This document shows positions 7,945 to 16,080 of a stretch of DNA of 64,000 nt, one piece after another. Position numbers and translations under genes: made by a program. The stretch spans positions 1 through 64,000 of the forward strand of contig NZ_ATHL01000153.1 in assembly GCF_000445125.1 (NCBI RefSeq), in the 5' to 3' direction. This DNA is from Novosphingobium lindaniclasticum LE124 (GTDB lineage Bacteria; Pseudomonadota; Alphaproteobacteria; Sphingomonadales; Sphingomonadaceae). The notes beneath the pieces were generated by a model. The model had not been told where the DNA came from. It saw nothing but the letters and a program-made list of their open reading frames with translations, and searched no databases. Positions within the stretch are counted from its first letter, which is position 1; every line of letters starts with the position of its first letter.

Positions 7945-9041
7945 TTCGCAACCTCGATCCGGGTTTCAACGGACATTCCGGGGCGAAGTCTCTCGGCCAG
8001 AGGCTGGTTCTTGTCGATCTGCACCATCACGCCGATGCGCTGAGGGATTTTGACGAAGTTACCCGTGGCGTTGTCGGGCTTGAGCACGGCAAATTCCCAA
8101 CCCGTAGCCGGAGCGATCCCGGACACCCTGCCGGTCATTCGGTGCCCTCCCAGGGCATCGACCGTGAAAGTGACCCGTTGGCCTATGGCCATTCGATACG
8201 TCAGGGCTTCCTTGTACTGGGCGATGATATAACGCAGGGGTGGCACAACCTCCATCAGCGACGTCCCGTTCGTGACATAGGCACCCTCCCGAACGCGGAC
8301 TTCGCCAAGTTGACCAGTTTCGGGGGCCCGTATCACAGTATGGAGCAGATCGATCTCGGCGAGGCGCAGCTCCGCCCTCGCCATTTCGACCTGCGCCTTG
8401 AGACCGGAACGTCCCACCAGGACCGTCTTAAGATCCTGCCGTGCGATCTCGCCACCCGAGAACGTTTCGCGCAAGACTCCTTCGGCGGTGGCAAGGGCGG
8501 CCGCAGTCTGATCGCGCTCTCGCATGGAGATGGACCCATCGGCGGCGAGATCGAGCGCACGCGCCATGTCGGCTTTGGCCTTGACGAGCTGGGCACTTGC
8601 GCTTGCCATGCGAGCGGTCTGGCCGGCAATGCTCGCGCGTCGCGATTGCTGCTGTTGCTCGCTGTTTGCGAGGGCGGAGAGCTGGACATCGAGGTTCGCC
8701 TGAGCCTGCAGGACTTTCGCCCGGTAGATGTCATCGTCGATCAGGGCGAGGAGCTGGCCGCGTCTCACCGTATCGTAATCCTTCACAGGCACCTTGCGGA
8801 CATAGCCGCTGACTTGGGGCGAGACGATGACGGTCCGGCCGCGTACCAGCGCATCGTCGCTCCGAACCGAAGGGTCCGCAAAGGGACCGAGGCCCCAGAC
8901 ACGCAGGATGATACCGACTGAGGCTATCAGCACGGCCGTCAGAATGGCGGTCGTGATGGGGTTGGAGCGCGGCGCCTGCCAGACATCCGACGGCGGGGCT
9001 AGGACAGCCGGGGACTGTATTGCGGCTGAGGGGTGGCTCAT
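7941..9041 (-). CDS. HlyD/EmrA-type membrane fusion protein
   Basis: 366 residues from the ATG at 9041, which overlaps the stop of the upstream MFS gene. An open extension to 9827 on this frame is rejected because it lies antiparallel within the MFS gene's own coding frame. One membrane anchor (ITTAILTAVLIASVGIILRV, about residues 31-50) is followed by the biotinyl-lipoyl-like half-motifs (VSPQVSGYVRKVPVKDYDTV; VIRAPETGQLGEVRVREGAY), a long helical hairpin in between (rich in Q, A and R), and a beta-barrel domain near the C-terminus. It bridges the inner-membrane MFS pump and the outer-membrane factor. EmrA is the closest well-known relative in architecture. Confidence 0.9.
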   Translation of the reverse strand: MSHPSAAIQSPAVLAPPSDVWQAPRSNPITTAILTAVLIASVGIILRVWGLGPFADPSVRSDDALVRGRTVIVSPQVSGYVRKVPVKDYDTVRRGQLLALIDDDIYRAKVLQAQANLDVQLSALANSEQQQQSRRASIAGQTARMASASAQLVKAKADMARALDLAADGSISMRERDQTAAALATAEGVLRETFSGGEIARQDLKTVLVGRSGLKAQVEMARAELRLAEIDLLHTVIRAPETGQLGEVRVREGAYVTNGTSLMEVVPPLRYIIAQYKEALTYRMAIGQRVTFTVDALGGHRMTGRVSGIAPATGWEFAVLKPDNATGNFVKIPQRIGVMVQIDKNQPLAERLRPGMSVETRIEVAK

Positions 9042-10699
9042 GCTCGCGCCTCGTGGGTGCTCGGCTTCATGGGAAAGAACTTCTTGCTGACGATCAGGGC
9101 CGAAAGAAAGATCGCAGCGGCTAGTGCGATCCAGGTGACGACTCTGAAGGTGTCGTTGAATGCCAGGATGTTGGCCTGAAGCTGGAGTGCGTTGCCGAAG
9201 ACGGCGTTGCCCTGAGCGGTTTGCTGAACCGGATCGATCAGAATGTCGTGGTACAGATTTGCGGATTGGGCGAGCCGAGCGTCGAGTTCGCCGTGGCCCA
9301 TGGCGATGTTCTCCGCCAGCCTTTCGGCGTGAAAGCGAGTACGTCTCATCTGGATGGTGCCTAGCAGTGCCGATCCGGCGAGGCCGCCGAGGTTCTGCGT
9401 AGTGCTGAACAGGACGACGAAGCTGACCAGGTAAGGCGGCCCACGTTCGATGACCCGGCTGAGACCATACTGGATCGCGGTGCCCAGAAACAGGATCGAG
9501 CCGAAGCCGAGGAGCGACTGGCTGAGGAAAAGCTGCTGCGGGCGCGTCTGTGTCGTGGCGTTGCTGTCGATCCAGGAGCCTGCGGCGATGAGCAGCGCTG
9601 CGGCGATCGACATCGGAAAGAGCCGGTGGGGACGGGCCACGACGGCGGTGACGGCGACGCCGGCAATCATCGCGATCAGGACCATCGCGAACAGCGGGTG
9701 CAACTGATCGCTCGTGAGGCCGCCAAGGGAAAGCAGGCCCACGGCCGCGTAGGTTTGCTCGGTCAGTGCAATTCGGAACACTACCCCGATGAGCGCGAAA
9801 ATGAAGATATCCCGATTGGCATACCAATGAACCTGAAGCAGAGGGCGCTTTCTACGATCCTCGATCTGCAGCACGGCCCAAAGGAGCGGGAGGGCCGCCG
9901 TCAGCGCCCATCCGATCCAGGGCGTATCGCTCCACCAGAAAAACCGCCCTTCGGCGAGCACGATGCACAGGAGCATCATGCCCGGAACGGCAAGGCTGAC
10001 GGTGAGCGCATCGAGCGGTTCGAATGCTTTCTGCCGCTCGGTTGGCGGGAGCGGCACGAGATTGATGATCGCCCAGGCAGCGAGCGCGAGGGCCAGCTCT
10101 ATAAGGTGCAAACCCTGCCATTCCCCCGGAGCGATGGCATCGAGCGGGATGAGGCGCGCGACCGGTACGGCAAGCTGGGGGAGAGTGAAGCCTATCACGA
10201 TCGCGGCTGGACGGTGTCGCAGCGGTATCGCCTGAAAGAGGTTGTGAAGCGTCAGGGTGGTAAGACCTCCTGCGGCGATGCCCGACATCGCGCGTGCCAG
10301 GACGGTAAGCCCGAAGGAGGGGATGGCGATCTGCAGGACTTGCGCAGCGATCACGCCGCCAAGCAGGACATGCATGCACGGGATGATGCCGAACTGCACA
10401 CGGGCTTTCACCAGCAGCAAATTCGCCGTGGCGTTGAAAGCAACATAGACGGCTACCAGCAGGAAGACTTCGTAGGTGTAAACGCCGATGTACCCGGCCA
10501 TATTGGTGACGTTGACCGTGAGAAGACCGTTACCGAGCCCGCTTGCCATCGCCATCACGAATGCGGCCATACCGTACAAGATGCGGGCGGCGGGACTGTG
10601 GCGGGGTGAGTAGGGCGCGCCGGGAAAGGCGGGCCGTTCTTCGGGCCGGAACTGATAGCCGCTGGATGCTGGGCTGATCGATGCCGAGTCTCCTGACAT
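9038..10699 (-). CDS. MFS drug-efflux pump, DHA2/EmrB-like
   Basis: 553 residues from the ATG at 10699; an ATG at 10768 is also in frame and neither start has a strong ribosome site. A proline-rich cytoplasmic N-terminus is followed by about 14 predicted membrane segments, the number typical of DHA2 carriers. The family region GIAAGGLTTLTLHNLFQAIP corresponds to the TM5 antiporter motif zone. A long periplasmic or helical stretch (QMRRTRFHAERLAENIAMGH, near residue 455) matches the region before the last TM helix in EmrB-like proteins. Together with the following HlyD and NodT genes it forms a complete EmrAB-TolC-like tripartite system. The TM1-2 region is divergent from E. coli EmrB, as in the alphaproteobacterial subgroup. 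No regulator lies next to it. Confidence 0.87.
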   Translation of the reverse strand: MSGDSASISPASSGYQFRPEERPAFPGAPYSPRHSPAARILYGMAAFVMAMASGLGNGLLTVNVTNMAGYIGVYTYEVFLLVAVYVAFNATANLLLVKARVQFGIIPCMHVLLGGVIAAQVLQIAIPSFGLTVLARAMSGIAAGGLTTLTLHNLFQAIPLRHRPAAIVIGFTLPQLAVPVARLIPLDAIAPGEWQGLHLIELALALAAWAIINLVPLPPTERQKAFEPLDALTVSLAVPGMMLLCIVLAEGRFFWWSDTPWIGWALTAALPLLWAVLQIEDRRKRPLLQVHWYANRDIFIFALIGVVFRIALTEQTYAAVGLLSLGGLTSDQLHPLFAMVLIAMIAGVAVTAVVARPHRLFPMSIAAALLIAAGSWIDSNATTQTRPQQLFLSQSLLGFGSILFLGTAIQYGLSRVIERGPPYLVSFVVLFSTTQNLGGLAGSALLGTIQMRRTRFHAERLAENIAMGHGELDARLAQSANLYHDILIDPVQQTAQGNAVFGNALQLQANILAFNDTFRVVTWIALAAAIFLSALIVSKKFFPMKPSTHEARA

Positions 10700-11006
10700 A
10701 GCCTTGCGACCAATATCCCGTTTGCCGGACAGGTTCGTAGTGCGACCCTGTGTTCGTTTGATGCCCATCGGAATGATGGAACGAAGCGCCTTGCTTGGGA
10801 ATGCATACGATCGTGTGGCTTTTCGCCGGCGGCCCTATCCTTCGGTATCTGGTCACCCGACCGGACATCGCGATCATGCGACCGTCGCAACGGTAATTTG
10901 TTCCCGCCGCATCGGCCCGCGAACTCCCACGGCCGAGCGGTCGGCCCGATCGTCTTCCAGGTGACTCAATGCATCCACGGGGCCCAGGCGTCGAGGATGC
11001 CGCCGC

Positions 11007-11609
11007 TTAGTGCAGGGGATCCCGGGCCGCCTCATCATTCGCAGGCCGACCCTTTCGCGAGCAGATTTTGGCGATCGTGCGAAGGCACAGGAGAGCAAAA
11101 GCGATCGCGGCAAGCGTTGCGGCAATTTTCGCGATGGATGCAACTTCACCAAAGTAACTTGCGATTGCCGATCCGAAAAGATAGCCGGCCAGAGAGAAAG
11201 TGGTCCCCCATACGATAGCCGCGACGCCGTTCAACCGCATGAACACCCCTGTCGGAAGGTTGGTGGTCCCCAACACCACAGGGCTGATCGTTCGCACACC
11301 ATAAAGGAAACGAAACGCAAAGACGAAGCCGGTCGGGTGACGTTCGAAAGTGGACAACACTTTGGCGAACGCAGGCTTCGCGGTCCAGCGGACCATCGCG
11401 GGGCTGTGCTTGAGACGACGACCAAGCACGAAGAGCAGCTGATCCGCCACGAAGGATCCGCAGATTGCCGCCGCGACCGACTGGAAGAGCGGGATGCTGC
11501 CCTGCTGCGCCAGAATGCCCCCGATAATCGCGCTTGTTTCGCCTTCTGCGCCGGAGCCAAGGAAAACGGCGGCCGCTCCGTATTGCGAAAGAATGGCTTC
11601 CAACATCAC
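11007..11609 (-). CDS. DedA-family membrane protein
   Basis: 200 residues. The start is the GTG/ATG pair at 11609/11606. Family hallmarks are present: an acidic early motif (LGSGAEGETSAIIGGILAQQ), the central F-x-x-R-F-x-x-G-x-R motif (FAFRFLYGVRTISPVVLGTT) and GAAIVWGTTFSLAGYLFG-like helices. DedA proteins sit in the inner membrane and are linked to polyprenyl-phosphate or lipid flipping and to envelope homeostasis. The C-terminal tail is basic and cytoplasmic. It is transcribed alone; about 300 bases separate it from the efflux operon downstream, with no clear terminator. The call is firm by motif, and the substrate is not known. Confidence 0.85.
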   Translation of the reverse strand: MMLEAILSQYGAAAVFLGSGAEGETSAIIGGILAQQGSIPLFQSVAAAICGSFVADQLLFVLGRRLKHSPAMVRWTAKPAFAKVLSTFERHPTGFVFAFRFLYGVRTISPVVLGTTNLPTGVFMRLNGVAAIVWGTTFSLAGYLFGSAIASYFGEVASIAKIAATLAAIAFALLCLRTIAKICSRKGRPANDEAARDPLH

Positions 11610-12006
11610 TTGTCTATGAACCGCTCACTGGAGGGAGGACGCCCAAGGGCCGGGAAAGGTCGCTGCGTTCCGATTTCGTTACGGTTGAGTCCCGTCCGTC
11701 AGGTCGGAAAATCCGCCGTGTCCGCAAAAATAAACGCCGGGGGCAATTGTCGTAAGTCATACGATGGCGATGATCTACCGGATCACTTCGCAGGGATAGT
11801 CCAACGCATCAAGGATCTACCCAAAACGTTGGTATAGGGAGGGGTGAACCAATCGAAACTTGCTCCGATGTCCCGGATGCTTTGAATGAGGCGTAAAGCT
11901 GCGTTTGGTAAGGCTCGCCGAATGCTCGGATCCACTGTGTATTGCGGGGCAGGGTGCTGTCGATGTTTGGAATGTTTTGTGGGCTACGCCGCGCCTGGTT
12001 GCCGCG
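11610..12006. other. Divergent intergenic region without a gene
   Basis: Lies between the DedA gene and the membrane kinase, which diverge. No convincing small gene is present. The kinase frame is open upstream to 11905, but that extension is not protein-like. Confidence 0.4.
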
Positions 12007-13539
12007 ATGAGCGGTCTGGTACAGGCGCTGCGGCAAAATCCAGCCCGCCTGTTGGGTTTCCTATCGGCTTTGGCGATCATCGTCTGCGTCACTGTCGCCG
12101 ATCTGCTCACCCCGCCGGATATCGAGCTTGCGCCGCTTTACGTGCTCGCGCTGATCGCGGCGGGTCTCACAGGGGCCAGCGAGTGCTGCATCTGGGGTTT
12201 GACGCTCTTCAGTGTTTGCGGCACGCTGCTGCGTCTCACCGGGATCGGTGACGCCAGTTTCTCCCTTGCGAATGCGTATAGTGTCGGTGTTGCGGTTCTT
12301 ACCCTGTCGGCAACCGCTGCAGTGATCGGTCACATGGCGCGTGCGAGTGGTCGCCGATTGTCCGAGATAGGATATCGCCGGCTTTTCGAAGATCTTGCCG
12401 TCGCGGTCATCGAGATCGATCTTACGGGCGTTAAGCGCAGGATCGACGAATTGAGCCAACAGGGCATTCATGACCTTCGTTGCCATTTTGCCTCTCGCCC
12501 GGGATCGGCGCTTCACTTGAAGCAATCCGTCCCCATCACGAATGCGAACGATACGGCGAGGCGGCTGAGCGGAATGTCTGCAGAAGTGCGGTTCCGTTCA
12601 TTGGCCGACTTATGTCCGGATGAAGAGGTTTTCATAGCTCTTCTGGTTGCCATGGCCCACGGCGAGGCGGCTTTCTCCGCCGAGGCAGAGCTTGTGACGC
12701 CCTCTCAAGAACGTATTCCCGTCTTGATAGCTTTGAACGTGCCGGTTGGCGGAGACTTCTCACGTGTGACGATAAGCATCATGGACGTTCGTTTACATCG
12801 TCAATTGGAAACCGCGCTTCAACGGACGCGTCGGGAACTCTCCGATGCACTGCGATCCGCCAGTCTCGCGGAAGTGGGAGCAGCGATCGCCCACGAGATG
12901 GGTCAACCACTCTCGGCCATCAGCGGCTTTCTTCGCGCTGCGAAGCGAAACCTCAACCAAGTTCCGCCGGATCTATCGGCTTGCCGGCAAACGATTGGAA
13001 ACATGGAATGCGCGATCGACAGGGCGACTAACGTCGTTCGCCAGATGCGCAAGGCGATCGGTGTTCCCACTGCCGATCCCGATGAGTTCGTTTTCGACGA
13101 AATCGTGACCGATGCTCTGCAGTTCATCGAGGGTGAGGCGGATGGGCCGCGCGTCAGGGTTTCCGTGAGTCAGGGTGCCGAGGGGGTGAAAATCATGGGC
13201 GACCGGGCACTGCTTCAGCAAGTTCTCGTCAATCTTGCCCGAAACGCGGCGCAAGCGGCACGGCAAAAAGAACAGCCGGATCCCTGCGTCACTGTGCGGA
13301 CAACCTTTGATGGGCAGAATATCTGCCTTGAGGTGGAAGACAACGGTGCCGGATTTACCGAGGTCGCGAGACGCGGGGCCTTCGCGTCGTTCCTGACGGC
13401 CAATCGGATGGGTCTGGGCCTTGGGCTGGCGATATGCAGGTCCGCCGTCGAGCTTCACGGCGGCAACATCAGCATCTCTCGCACGGATGTGACCGGCTCG
13501 CTTCTCCTGGTCAAGCTCCCGGCCGCCCAGCCGTCCTAG
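12007..13539 (+). CDS. Membrane-bound sensor histidine kinase with PAS-like region
   Basis: 510 residues from the ATG at 12007; ATG 11905 is in frame but the added residues are not membrane-like or conserved-looking. Four hydrophobic segments fill residues about 14-115 (LLGFLSALAIIVCVTVADLL, IELAPLYVLALIAAGLTG, CIWGLTLFSVCGTLLRL and the segment before GHMARASGRR). A PAS-like domain follows. The kinase core has the H-box AIAHEMGQPLSAISGFLRAA (His near residue 299), an N-box (QVLVNLARNAAQAA), and G boxes (DNGAGF, MGLGLGLAICRSAV). This core resembles FixL/DctB-type kinases. No response regulator is adjacent, so the partner is elsewhere. It ends about 115 bases before the clc/cydA remnant on the other strand. 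Confidence 0.85.
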   Translation: MSGLVQALRQNPARLLGFLSALAIIVCVTVADLLTPPDIELAPLYVLALIAAGLTGASECCIWGLTLFSVCGTLLRLTGIGDASFSLANAYSVGVAVLTLSATAAVIGHMARASGRRLSEIGYRRLFEDLAVAVIEIDLTGVKRRIDELSQQGIHDLRCHFASRPGSALHLKQSVPITNANDTARRLSGMSAEVRFRSLADLCPDEEVFIALLVAMAHGEAAFSAEAELVTPSQERIPVLIALNVPVGGDFSRVTISIMDVRLHRQLETALQRTRRELSDALRSASLAEVGAAIAHEMGQPLSAISGFLRAAKRNLNQVPPDLSACRQTIGNMECAIDRATNVVRQMRKAIGVPTADPDEFVFDEIVTDALQFIEGEADGPRVRVSVSQGAEGVKIMGDRALLQQVLVNLARNAAQAARQKEQPDPCVTVRTTFDGQNICLEVEDNGAGFTEVARRGAFASFLTANRMGLGLGLAICRSAVELHGGNISISRTDVTGSLLLVKLPAAQPS

Positions 13540-13653
13540 CTGTCGCCCTAAAGTCTTATCTGTTCGTGAGCGCGCGACGTGCATCACTAGTTCATTGGCG
13601 GCCGCGTTGGTGAGACGCGTTCCATCAGCTGTTCCCTGCGGTTCGCAGGAGGA

Positions 13654-14012
13654 TCAGTGCCGGCTAGGGTCGAAGCCCCGTGCAGCAGAGTTGGTTCGGG
13701 GGCGCCACAGGCCCCGCTTGACGAGACAGGCGCCGAATACCCCGACGACGATCGGATCGATGAGGTCTGGGCCGGTGTCTGTAAGTTCGACCGCGAGCAG
13801 GATCGCGGTGCTGGGCATATCCATGGATATGGAAAGAAATTCTGCGGCTCCTATCAGGGCAACGGCAGCGGGGTCGTCGGCACCGAACCGGGTTTGGCGA
13901 TGGCGACAAGGACAGTCGAGGCCAATGCGCCGAGCGCGAGGCTTGGCGCAGGCACGCCGCCGTCGGCACCGACTTGCGTGACAGCACGATGGCGCCGGCC
14001 TTCAGCACAAGC
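13654..14012 (-). pseudogene. ClC chloride-channel C-terminal remnant with frameshifts
   Basis: Reading leftward, three frames have to be joined: GLLVLKAGAIVLS, then VGADGGVPAPSLALGALAST, then, after another one-base shift, ADDPAAVALIGAAEFLSIS, MDMPSTAILLAVELTDTGPD and VVGVFGACLVKRGLW to a TGA at 13654-13656. The G-G-V-x-A-P-S-L-x-x-G-A motif and the later P-x-T-A-I-L-L-x-x-E-L-T stretch are those of ClC-type channels and Cl-/H+ exchangers. Only the last roughly 120 residues remain. The upstream edge runs directly into the cydA fragment without any intergenic sequence. Confidence 0.7.
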
Positions 14013-14199
14013 AAACCCGAATATCTTGAGCCGAAAATCGAAGAGGGTCCGATAGAGCGGTCTTCCCGTCGACACCCCGCAGCACTTCCAGGCAGGTCAG
14101 CCATGCGGCGAGACCGATCGTGAAGGCCGGGAAGATGATGTGGAAGGATACAGTAAATGCAAACTGCAGCCGGGCGAGAAGAAGCGGTGTGATCTCCAT
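14013..14199 (-). pseudogene. cydA: Cytochrome bd oxidase subunit I, N-terminal remnant
   Basis: The ATG at 14199 begins EITPLLLARLQFAFTVSFHI and IFPAFTIGLAAWLTCLE, the first transmembrane helix of CydA/CioA with its conserved R-x-Q-F-x-x-x-x-x-x-H (the heme-ligating His). After G-V-D-G-K-T a frameshift moves the homology to another frame, PLYRTLFDFRLKIFGFA, the normal continuation. It then stops being CydA and becomes chloride-channel sequence. Only about 60 residues of the roughly 470 survive. The start lies 15 bases after the poxB stop on the same strand, so cydA was very likely the third gene of a dld-poxB-cydA operon. Confidence 0.75.
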
Positions 14200-14214
14200 C
14201 GAACCCTTCTCCCG

Positions 14215-15951
14215 TCAGCGCCAGAGGTTGGTGCGGGCCAGATCGACGATCTCGCTCATCCGCCCGTTCATGACCGCGCGCAGCATGTAGAGCGTGAAGC
14301 CCTTGGCCATCTGCGCATTGATCGCGGGCGGGATCGGCAGCTCGGTGCGGGCGACGACGGCGTCGACGAGAACGGGGCCATCGTGCTCGAAGGCCTCCTT
14401 GATGCCCGCTTCGACTTCCGCGGGATCCTCGATGCGGATTCCCTTGATGCCGACGGCTTCGGCCATGGCGGCGAAGTTGGGGTTCTCGAGGTCGGTCCCG
14501 AACGGCAGGAAGCCGGTCGATTTCTGCTCGACTTCGATGAAGCCGAGCGCGCCATTGTTGAAGACGATGATCTTCGCCGGCAGGTTCTGCTGCTTGAAGG
14601 TGAGAAGGTCGCCCATCAGCATCGTGAAGCCGCCGTCGCCCGATAGGGAGATGATCTGACGGTCGGGATAAGCGGCCTGTGCGCCAAGGGCCATCGGCAT
14701 GGCGTTCGCCATCGAGCCATGCCAGAGCGATCCGATCATCCGGCGCCGGCCGTTCATCTTGAGATAGCGCGCCGCCCAGACAGTCGGCAGTCCGACGTCG
14801 AAGGTGAACACGGCGTCGTCGGCGGCGAGGTCACTGATTGCCTTCGCGACCTGCTGGGGATGGATGGTCTTGTCCTTGCCGGTGGGAACGGCCAGTTCGT
14901 CGAGTTCCTTGCGCGTGCGCCGGTAGTGCTCGACGGCCTTGCTCAGGTGTTCGCTGTCTTCGTTCAGTGTAAGCTTGGGCAGCAGCGCCTCGATCGTCGA
15001 GCGTATGTCACCCACGACACCAAGGTCGAGCGAGGCACGCCGGCCAAGTTGGCCGGGTCGGATATCGACTTGCACGGTCTTGACCCCGGCACCCTTGGGA
15101 TAGAATTGGCGGTAGGGGAAATCGGTGCCCAGCATGAGCAGCAGATCGGTATCGATCATCGCAAAGTAGCCCGAGGCGAAGCCGATGAGGCCGGTCATGC
15201 CGACGTCGTAGGGGTTGTCGTACTCGACGAACTCCTTGCCCTTGAGGGCGTGGACGATCGGAGCCTTGAGACGATAGGCTAGTTCGAGCACTTCGGCGTG
15301 AGCACCCTCGCAGCCCGATCCGCACAGGATCGTGACGCGGCCCTTGCCATTGAGCATCTCGGCAAGGGCGTCGAGTTCACCGGGATGCGGGATGACGGCA
15401 GGCTGCTTGGGGAGCAGTCCGAGCGGCTTGGGTTCGACCGGGTTCGCGACCGGCTGGAGCGCGATATCGCCTGGAATGACGATGACGGAGACGCCGCGCT
15501 CGCCGATCGCGGTGCGGATTCCGATCTCCAGGCTACGCGGCATCTGCGCCGGGTCCGAAACCAGTTCGCAGTAATGGCTGCATTCCTTGAAGAGATCCTG
15601 GGGGTGGGTCTCCTGGAAATAGCCGGAACCGATCTCGGGCGAGGGAATATGCGCGGCGATGGCAAGGACCGGCACGCGCGAACGGTGGCAGTCGAACAGG
15701 CCGTTGATGAGGTGCAGGTTGCCCGGCCCGCAACTGCCGGCGCAGACCGCCAGGCTTCCGGTGAGATGGGCCTCGGCGCTCGCGGCAAAGGCGCCGACTT
15801 CCTCGTGACGGACATGGATCCATTCGATCTTGCCGCGGGCCCGGATGGCGTCCGTCAGCCCATTGAGGCTGTCGCCGACGACACCATAGATCCGTTTCAC
15901 GCCGGCGGCCTCGAGGGTCGCGGCAAATTGCTCGGCTACGTTCTTGAACAT
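14215..15951 (-). CDS. poxB: Pyruvate dehydrogenase (quinone) / pyruvate oxidase
   Basis: 578 residues, close to E. coli PoxB (572). It oxidises pyruvate to acetate and CO2 with thiamine diphosphate and FAD and passes electrons to ubiquinone at the membrane. The N-terminal ThDP domain has the family GVVGDSLNGLTDAIR and IHVRHEEVGAFAASAEAHLT (catalytic Glu in H-E-E). The middle domain carries the FAD region (CGSGCEGAHAEVLELAYRLK). The C-terminal ThDP domain has the Mg-binding motif SGDGGFTML...KIIVFNNGALG. The C-terminus is helical and probably gives membrane contact. It lies 129 bases downstream of dld on the same strand, so lactate to pyruvate to acetate is encoded in one unit. A cydA remnant follows by 15 bases. 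Confidence 0.92.
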   Translation of the reverse strand: MFKNVAEQFAATLEAAGVKRIYGVVGDSLNGLTDAIRARGKIEWIHVRHEEVGAFAASAEAHLTGSLAVCAGSCGPGNLHLINGLFDCHRSRVPVLAIAAHIPSPEIGSGYFQETHPQDLFKECSHYCELVSDPAQMPRSLEIGIRTAIGERGVSVIVIPGDIALQPVANPVEPKPLGLLPKQPAVIPHPGELDALAEMLNGKGRVTILCGSGCEGAHAEVLELAYRLKAPIVHALKGKEFVEYDNPYDVGMTGLIGFASGYFAMIDTDLLLMLGTDFPYRQFYPKGAGVKTVQVDIRPGQLGRRASLDLGVVGDIRSTIEALLPKLTLNEDSEHLSKAVEHYRRTRKELDELAVPTGKDKTIHPQQVAKAISDLAADDAVFTFDVGLPTVWAARYLKMNGRRRMIGSLWHGSMANAMPMALGAQAAYPDRQIISLSGDGGFTMLMGDLLTFKQQNLPAKIIVFNNGALGFIEVEQKSTGFLPFGTDLENPNFAAMAEAVGIKGIRIEDPAEVEAGIKEAFEHDGPVLVDAVVARTELPIPPAINAQMAKGFTLYMLRAVMNGRMSEIVDLARTNLWR

Positions 15952-16080
15952 GGGATACCTCGTAAGCTTTTGACGAGTTGAAGGTGTTTGGCGCCGGCTC
16001 CCGTGTCCTTCCGGGCTTGGAGGAGAGGTCGCAATCTCGGAACCGGCGCCGGGACGAAGGGTTGCCTTCGACCGATCGGG

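Noticed and set aside
7941..9827. Long N-terminal extension of the HlyD-type gene
   Set aside because: Bases 9042-9827 encode the DHA2 pump in another frame of the same strand; the extension is arginine/proline-rich and the ATG at 9041 gives a normal adaptor.
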